From positions 558,001 to 622,000 of the forward strand of contig NZ_CANMFD010000004.1 of the NCBI RefSeq assembly GCF_947496995.1: a stretch of DNA of 64,000 nt. The letters run 5' to 3'. The DNA comes from an uncultured Roseibium sp. Its GTDB lineage: Bacteria > Pseudomonadota > Alphaproteobacteria > Rhizobiales > Stappiaceae. The first letter of the stretch is position 1. Every line of letters begins with the position of its first letter. A program made the translations under genes and the position numbers. Positions 59,075-64,000 of the stretch are shown here, piece by piece. The notes below the pieces were generated by a model. The model did not search any database. It was not told where the DNA came from and worked only from the letters and a program-made list of their open reading frames with translations.

Positions 59075-59114
59075 GTTCCCATCTGAAACCCTATCAACCC
59101 TAACGAGGTTCACC

Positions 59115-60698
59115 ATGCTTTCCCGTCGCGACTTCTTGGCCGGATCGGCCGTCATCATCGGCGTTGGCGCCCTTCCCAAAGGCGCAGCCGCGCAGCCGCT
59201 CACCGACTTTGTCGACAGCCTGATCGAGGGTCAGAGCCCGAGACAGGGCGGCAGACTCGTCTATGGCAACCCGGTGCCGAACTGGGCGCTGGGCCAGTCC
59301 GACCGCGGTCAGCACCCCTACTATTTCATGGACATCCAGACGCGCGGCATCTGGAACGCGCTGACCTGGGTGGATGAAGATCTCAATGTGGTTCCCGAGC
59401 TGGCCGAAAGCTTTGTCTCCAATGACGACGCGACCGTGTGGGACTACAAGCTGCGCGAAGGCGTGTTCTTTCATGACGGCAAGGAATTTACCTCCGAGGA
59501 CGCGGTAGCCTCTGCACGCCTGCACGCCCATCCGAAGTTCGGCGGCGTCGGCTTCTTCAAGCAGGACATCAAGTCGGTCGAAGCCCGCGGCAAATATGGC
59601 GTGCGCTTCCACCTGAACCGCCCGAACGTCGAATTCCCGCATGCCACTGCCGAATACCGGGCGATGATGCTGCCGGCCCGGGAAAATCTCGAGGAGATGG
59701 GCTACGACGGCATCGGCACCGGTCCGTTCAAGCTGGTCGAGATCGACAACAAGCGCCAGTTTCTTGCCACCCGTTTCGAGAACTACTGGATGCCGAACAA
59801 GCCCTACATCGAGGAGCTGCAGGGCGTCCTTGCAATGGGCCAGAGTGCAATCAACGGCTTCCAGTCAGGACAGTTCAACGCCATCTACAACGCCGATCCC
59901 GGCCAGTTCGACCAGTTCGGCTCCGCCGGCGGTGTTGTCAATTCCGCCCCGTCCGGCGACCAGTTCTGGCTGGTTCTGCCGAAAAACATGAACCTTCCCT
60001 GGAACGATGTCCGTGTCCGCAAGGCCATGAGCCTTGCGATCGACCGGCCGAAGATCAACAGGATCATCTACGGCGATCCGGAGGGCTGGACCGGAAACGA
60101 CACCCACATGAACGGCGTCAACAAGGAATTCCAGCCGCGCGCGGTGGAACGGGACGTGGCCGAAGCCAGACGCCTGCTCGCCGAAGCCGGTTACCCGAAC
60201 GGCATCGATCTGCCCGCGATCTTCTACTGCCCGGGCTATCCTGAAGAACCGCGCCTGTGGGCCGTCGTCGGCGAAAGCCTGAAGGAAGCCGGGATCAACC
60301 TGGAATTCGCCGAGCGTCCCTGTGACGGCTTCAACCCCTTCACCATGGCCGTCAACAAGCCGATCGGCCGTCCGCGCCGCAACCTGGTCGGGGCCCGCAA
60401 CCCGAACATCAACCTGAGCCGCCTGTCGCAGCTCAACGATGCCGAGCCGGGCGGCTGGTCCGGTCCGGGCTACGACCGCTACAACGCGCTGCTGACCAGG
60501 GCCGCCGCGGAAATGGACGACGATGCACGCCTGGCGATCTACCAAGAGATGCAGGCCATCGCGCAGGAAGAAGTCCCGGGCATCATGATCGGCGGCCGGC
60601 GGACCAACGTGGTGAGCGCCGCCAATGTCCACAACCTGCGCGCCCACACCCAGCTCTGGCAGGGCCCGCGGTACGAGAGCGTCTGGATCGACGCCTGA
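59115..60698 (+). CDS. Tat-exported peptide-type ABC solute-binding protein, second paralogue
   Basis: A 527-residue family 5 receptor, the same length as its upstream neighbour. Its N-terminus MLSRRDFLAGSAVIIGVGA carries the twin-arginine motif SRRDF. Shared blocks with the first paralogue include NWALGQS-RGQHPY, the LREGVFFHDGKEFTSEDAVASARLHAH region, IGTGPFKLVEID, AMSLAIDRPKINRIIYGDP and the terminal WIDA. Differences cluster in the ligand-facing middle (for example GVVNSAPSGDQFW versus GRTHASASGDQFW). A tandem duplication followed by divergence is the simplest account. It may widen the substrate range of one transporter. Confidence 0.88.
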   Translation: MLSRRDFLAGSAVIIGVGALPKGAAAQPLTDFVDSLIEGQSPRQGGRLVYGNPVPNWALGQSDRGQHPYYFMDIQTRGIWNALTWVDEDLNVVPELAESFVSNDDATVWDYKLREGVFFHDGKEFTSEDAVASARLHAHPKFGGVGFFKQDIKSVEARGKYGVRFHLNRPNVEFPHATAEYRAMMLPARENLEEMGYDGIGTGPFKLVEIDNKRQFLATRFENYWMPNKPYIEELQGVLAMGQSAINGFQSGQFNAIYNADPGQFDQFGSAGGVVNSAPSGDQFWLVLPKNMNLPWNDVRVRKAMSLAIDRPKINRIIYGDPEGWTGNDTHMNGVNKEFQPRAVERDVAEARRLLAEAGYPNGIDLPAIFYCPGYPEEPRLWAVVGESLKEAGINLEFAERPCDGFNPFTMAVNKPIGRPRRNLVGARNPNINLSRLSQLNDAEPGGWSGPGYDRYNALLTRAAAEMDDDARLAIYQEMQAIAQEEVPGIMIGGRRTNVVSAANVHNLRAHTQLWQGPRYESVWIDA

Positions 60699-60710
60699 GT
60701 TCGAACGATT

Positions 60711-60735
60711 GCTGTGGCAGCCCGGCTGCCACAGC
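60711..60735 (+). promoter_or_regulatory. Stem-loop between second binding-protein and permease genes
   Basis: GCTGTGGCAG and CTGCCACAGC pair perfectly over 10 bases with the loop CCCGG. It follows the second binding-protein stop by 12 bases and has no T-run. It is the second such element in this operon. Confidence 0.6.
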
Positions 60736-60759
60736 GCCTTCCCCAATCGAGGTCAAGAG

Positions 60760-61737
60760 ATGTATGCGGTTCTAGCCCTGATCGTGCGGCGCCTGCTCCT
60801 GTCCGGTGTGATCCTGGTCCTTGTGTCCGGGACGGTGTTCATCGGCACGGAAATCCTGCCGGGCGACGCACTCGACGCAACCATTCCCGCTGACGAGCTG
60901 ATGTATTACAGCGACGACGACCTTGCCCGCATGCGGGCCGAGCTCGGGCTCGACAAGTCGGCGGCGGAACGCTTCGTCAACGTTTTCCGGGGGCTGGTCA
61001 CCTTCGATTTCGGCGTCACCCTGATGACGCAGGAGAGCGTGATCGACTCCATCATTCACCCGTTGCTCAACTCGCTGATCATGGCCTCCGTGGCCATTGT
61101 CCTGACACCGCTTGTCTCTGTGGTTCTGGGTGTCTGGGCCGCCCTGAAACCGGGCGGGCGCATCGACGGCGCCGTCTCCGGCGCGACCCTCTTTGCCTAT
61201 TCGATGCCCGACTTCGTGGTCGGCAACGTCTTCGTCATCGTCTTCGCCATCTGGCTGGGCCTGGCCCCCGCGGTTCTGATGATCACGGAATCGGCCCCCT
61301 GGTACCAGATCCTCGCCGTGTCGGTCCTGCCCGTTCTCGCCCTGACGGTCTCCGGCGTCGCCTATCAGTTCCGCCTGCTCCGCGCCGGCATGGTGGAGGC
61401 GCTCGGCAGCGAGTTCATCGAACGGGCGCGCCTATCCGGCGTGCCCGAGTGGCGGCTGGTCATCACCCATGCGCTTCCCGCCGCGCTCGTTCCGATGCTC
61501 AACGGCACCGCCCAGTTCGTCGCCGGCATCATTTCCGGCGTCGTTGTCATCGAAGCCGTCTTCAAGTTCCCCGGCATCGGCATCGAACTGATCCGCAGCA
61601 TCTCCCAGCGGGAGGTTCCGACCGTCCAGGCGATCACCTTTCTCGCCGCCTTCGCCGTGATTGCCAGCAACCTGCTGGCTGACATTTCCATCCTTGCACT
61701 CGACCCGAGAGTCCGGAGGGCCAGAAATGACCGTTGA
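60760..61737 (+). CDS. Peptide-type ABC transporter permease, DppB type
   Basis: A 325-residue permease with about six membrane segments. It starts MYAVLALIVRRLLLSGVILVLV, the usual DppB opening, and the ATPase-docking loop is FIERARLSGVPEWRLVITHALP. GAGG lies eight bases before the ATG. It overlaps the next gene by 11 bases. Compared with most DppB proteins it has the acidic loop PADELMYYSDDDLARMRAELGL, a normal position for the periplasmic segment. An open frame upstream to 60625 would read back through the stem-loop and is rejected. Confidence 0.88.
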   Translation: MYAVLALIVRRLLLSGVILVLVSGTVFIGTEILPGDALDATIPADELMYYSDDDLARMRAELGLDKSAAERFVNVFRGLVTFDFGVTLMTQESVIDSIIHPLLNSLIMASVAIVLTPLVSVVLGVWAALKPGGRIDGAVSGATLFAYSMPDFVVGNVFVIVFAIWLGLAPAVLMITESAPWYQILAVSVLPVLALTVSGVAYQFRLLRAGMVEALGSEFIERARLSGVPEWRLVITHALPAALVPMLNGTAQFVAGIISGVVVIEAVFKFPGIGIELIRSISQREVPTVQAITFLAAFAVIASNLLADISILALDPRVRRARNDR

Positions 61738-62620
61738 ATCCTTCGCTCCCATGCCCCTTGCCGCCCCAGCGGCTCCCATTGCCCGCAACCGTCCCCTGCG
61801 GCGCGTCCTGGCCTCCCCTTTGACGATGATAGGCCTGGTGCTGGTCGCCTTTCATCTGTCTCTCGCCCTCTTCGCACCGCTGATTGCGCCCTACTCGATT
61901 TCCGCGATCCTGACCGACGGTCTGACACCGCCTTCCGCCCAGCACTGGCTGGGCACGGATCAGATCGGGCGGGATTACCTGTCCCGGCTGATGTCCGGCG
62001 GCAGGGTGGCCCTGCTGGTCGCCCTTGCGGGCGTCAGCGGATCCGTGTTGATCGGAACCTTCCTCGGTCTTCTGGCCGGATATGTGGGCGGCTGGCTCGA
62101 TGATGCCATCATGCGCCTGACGGATGCGCTGATGGCGATTCCTGAGCTGCTCCTGATCGCCATCCTCGTGCTCACCTTCGGCAAGGAAATAGGCTCCTTG
62201 TCGCTGATCGTCGCCATCGTCTACACGCCCGGTGTGGTGCGCGTCGTGCGGGCAAAGACAATCATGATCGCATCCCTGGATTTCGTGCGCGCGGCCGAGC
62301 TTCGCGGCGAACGGCTGGGCTTTGTCCTGATGCGGGAGATCGCGCCCAACCTGCTGGGGCTGCTGGCCGTCGAATTCGCGATCCGCGTTTCCTCGGCGAT
62401 CCTGAAGATCTCGGCCCTGTCCTTTCTGGGACTGGGCATCAGCCAGCCGACGCCGGACTGGGGCCTGATGGTCCAGGAGGCGATGTCGGTGGTGTTCACC
62501 GACCCCTGGTTCCTCATCCTGCCGGCGATCACCCTGTCGTCGCTGATCATCGGCATCAACTTTGCCGTCGACGGCCTTGCCCGCGCCTATGGCGTGACCG
62601 GAACGGAGACCGACCTATGA
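61727..62620 (+). CDS. Peptide-type ABC transporter permease, DppC type
   Basis: A 297-residue permease. Features are the proline- and alanine-rich cytoplasmic start, the GTDQIGRDYLSRLMSGGRVALLVA segment usual in DppC, and the docking loop FVRAAELRGERLGFVLMREIAPN. GGAGGG precedes the ATG, which lies inside the DppB gene. Its own stop overlaps the ATPase start as ATGA. Unlike the other peptide-type system in this window, the permease here is not fused to an ATPase. Confidence 0.9.
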   Translation: MTVESFAPMPLAAPAAPIARNRPLRRVLASPLTMIGLVLVAFHLSLALFAPLIAPYSISAILTDGLTPPSAQHWLGTDQIGRDYLSRLMSGGRVALLVALAGVSGSVLIGTFLGLLAGYVGGWLDDAIMRLTDALMAIPELLLIAILVLTFGKEIGSLSLIVAIVYTPGVVRVVRAKTIMIASLDFVRAAELRGERLGFVLMREIAPNLLGLLAVEFAIRVSSAILKISALSFLGLGISQPTPDWGLMVQEAMSVVFTDPWFLILPAITLSSLIIGINFAVDGLARAYGVTGTETDL

Positions 62621-64000
62621 GCGCCCATGTCAAGATCAACGGCCTGACGATCACCTATCGTGACGATGCCGGCGAGGAAACCGCGGCGGTTCGGGACGCC
62701 ACGATTGAACTGGCCCGGGGCGAAACCCTCGGCATTGTCGGCGAGAGCGGTTCCGGAAAATCGACGCTCGCCCGGTCCCTTCTCGCGCACACGCGCGCCG
62801 GTGCAAGGTTCGCTACCGGGTCCGTACACCTGGGCGACACCGATGTTCTCGCCCTTGAGGGCCGGGACCTGCGCCGTTTCCGCGGTGGCCGGGCGGCGAT
62901 GGTTCCGCAGAACCCCATGTCGTCGCTGACCCCGCACATGACAATCGGCGCGCAACTGGAGGAGCTTGTCCGGCTGCAGACGGACCTGACCGGCAGGGCG
63001 GTGCATGCGCATGCGCTTTCCCTGATGGAGCGGACCGGCCTGCCCGATCCCGAACTGCTTGCCAGGCGCTATCCGCACGAGATTTCCGGCGGCCAGCGCC
63101 AGCGTGCGGTGATCGCCGCCGCCCTCATCGGCAAGCCCGAGCTGATCGTCCTGGACGAACCGACCACCGCGCTCGACAAGACGGTGGAGGCAAGAGTGCT
63201 CCAGCTTGTCGCCGATGTTCAGAAGGACCTCGGCGCAACCCTGGTCTACGTCAGTCACGACCTCAATGTCATCCGCGCGCTGTGCTCAAGGATTGTCGTC
63301 ATGAAGGATGGCGTCATCATCGAACAGGGCGATGCGGAGCGCATCTTCAACGCGCCCGGCAATGCCTATACCCGCTCGCTCATCCATGCGATTCCCCGGA
63401 TCGACGTAGAAGGCCCTCTCCCGCCGGCAGCCGCATCGCCCATCCAGCTCGAGGTCAGAAACCTCGGCTTTTCCTATCACCGTCCCTCGGGTTTCCCGTT
63501 CCGGAAAGCCCCGGCCACGCGTCCGACGCTCGATGACATTTCCCTGTCCCTGCGCAAGGGCGAAACGCTGGGTCTCGTGGGCGAAAGCGGTTCGGGAAAA
63601 TCGACGGTCGCCTCGCTGATTGCCGGTGCGGTCTCCGGTCACGAGGGCCGGATCATTCTCGACGGGGAAGTTGTCTCCGGGGCGGCACGCAAGCGCTCGC
63701 GCGACATGCGCCGCCGGATTCAGATGGTTTTCCAGGATCCCCTGTCAGCGCTCAATCCCGCGCATACCGTCGAGGAAATCCTCGTCAGGCCCCTGCGTCT
63801 CCACTTCGGTCTGTCGCCGGCAGCCGCGCGCGAAAAGGCCGCCACGGCATTGCAGGAAATGGAGCTCGGACCGGAGTTCCTCTCCCGGCGCCCGCGCCAG
63901 CTTTCCGGCGGACAGCAGCAACGCGTCGGCTTCGCCCGGGCTCTGGCCGCCGAACCGGATCTCCTGATCTGCGACGAGGTGACTTCGGCTCTCGATGTCA
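62617..64000 (+). CDS. Fused double ATPase of peptide-type ABC transporter (DppD-DppF), cut by window edge
   Basis: The first 461 codons are visible and the frame is still open at the edge. The first ATPase domain has Walker [10 protein letters not shown] at about 42-50, Q-loop [13 protein letters not shown], signature [15 protein letters not shown] at about 156-170, Walker [13 protein letters not shown] and H-switch YVSHDLNVI. The second has Walker [10 protein letters not shown] at about 322-330, Q-loop [12 protein letters not shown], signature [15 protein letters not shown] at about 429, and the beginning of Walker [14 protein letters not shown]. Single-chain double ATPases of this type occur in GsiA and YejF. 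Starts on ATGA with the permease stop. It would power the transporter for the two Tat-exported receptors. Confidence 0.9.
   Translation, partial: MSAHVKINGLTITYRDDAGEETAAVRDATIELARGETLGIVGESGSGKSTLARSLLAHTRAGARFATGSVHLGDTDVLALEGRDLRRFRGGRAAMVPQNPMSSLTPHMTIGAQLEELVRLQTDLTGRAVHAHALSLMERTGLPDPELLARRYPHEISGGQRQRAVIAAALIGKPELIVLDEPTTALDKTVEARVLQLVADVQKDLGATLVYVSHDLNVIRALCSRIVVMKDGVIIEQGDAERIFNAPGNAYTRSLIHAIPRIDVEGPLPPAAASPIQLEVRNLGFSYHRPSGFPFRKAPATRPTLDDISLSLRKGETLGLVGESGSGKSTVASLIAGAVSGHEGRIILDGEVVSGAARKRSRDMRRRIQMVFQDPLSALNPAHTVEEILVRPLRLHFGLSPAAAREKAATALQEMELGPEFLSRRPRQLSGGQQQRVGFARALAAEPDLLICDEVTSALDV

Overview
The window looks like chromosomal DNA of a GC-rich alphaproteobacterium. The reasons are three kinds of uptake system side by side (TRAP, carbohydrate ABC and peptide-type ABC), a rhizobial-type malonate locus, FCD-type GntR regulators and a fused permease-ATPase peptide transporter. 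A marine or host-associated member of Hyphomicrobiales, for example Roseibium/Labrenzia-like, fits best. That placement is inference; no rRNA or tRNA gene is present to test it.

Layout. 1-299: start of a peptidoglycan-binding-repeat protein cut by the window edge. 516-7018: malonate locus (GntR regulator divergent from TRAP dctPQM, malonyl-CoA decarboxylase, malonyl-CoA synthetase). 7071-15607 (minus): LacI regulator, carbohydrate/polyol ABC transporter with two ATPases and a 62-residue membrane protein, and a fused DhaK-DhaL dihydroxyacetone kinase. 16185-16955: exported matrixin-like protease. 17023-23941: LysR regulator divergent from a DUF1445 hydro-lyase, a second TRAP transporter, a DUF2848 protein and an amidase. 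24055-29106: accessory island of visibly lower GC, holding a membrane protein plus trypsin-like protease pair and a phage-derived immunity module with a CI/LexA-like repressor between two outward-facing, operator-bearing promoters. 29366-36155: GntR regulator, ribose-type ABC transporter, SMP-30 lactonase. 36196-39320 (minus): an unrecognised 657-residue membrane protein and a solute-binding-like protein. 39661-47502: GntR regulator and peptide-type ABC operon, divergent from an N-carbamoyl-amino-acid-hydrolase-like enzyme. 47596-56447: a 2248-residue glycine-rich autotransporter divergent from a LytS/LytTR two-component pair. 56543-64000: UTRA-type GntR regulator divergent from two tandem Tat-exported binding proteins and their peptide-type ABC transporter, cut by the right edge.

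How it works together. Most of the window is a string of self-contained nutrient modules, each with its own one-component regulator, transporter and first catabolic enzyme(s). Several have visible operators, and most binding-protein genes are followed by an intercistronic stem-loop that would favour high binding-protein expression. The less ordinary content is the immunity module at 26.3-29.1 kb, the two membrane-plus-periplasmic pairs (24.1-26.2 and 36.2-39.3 kb) and the autotransporter with its two-component neighbour. All calls come from reading the sequence; no database search was run.
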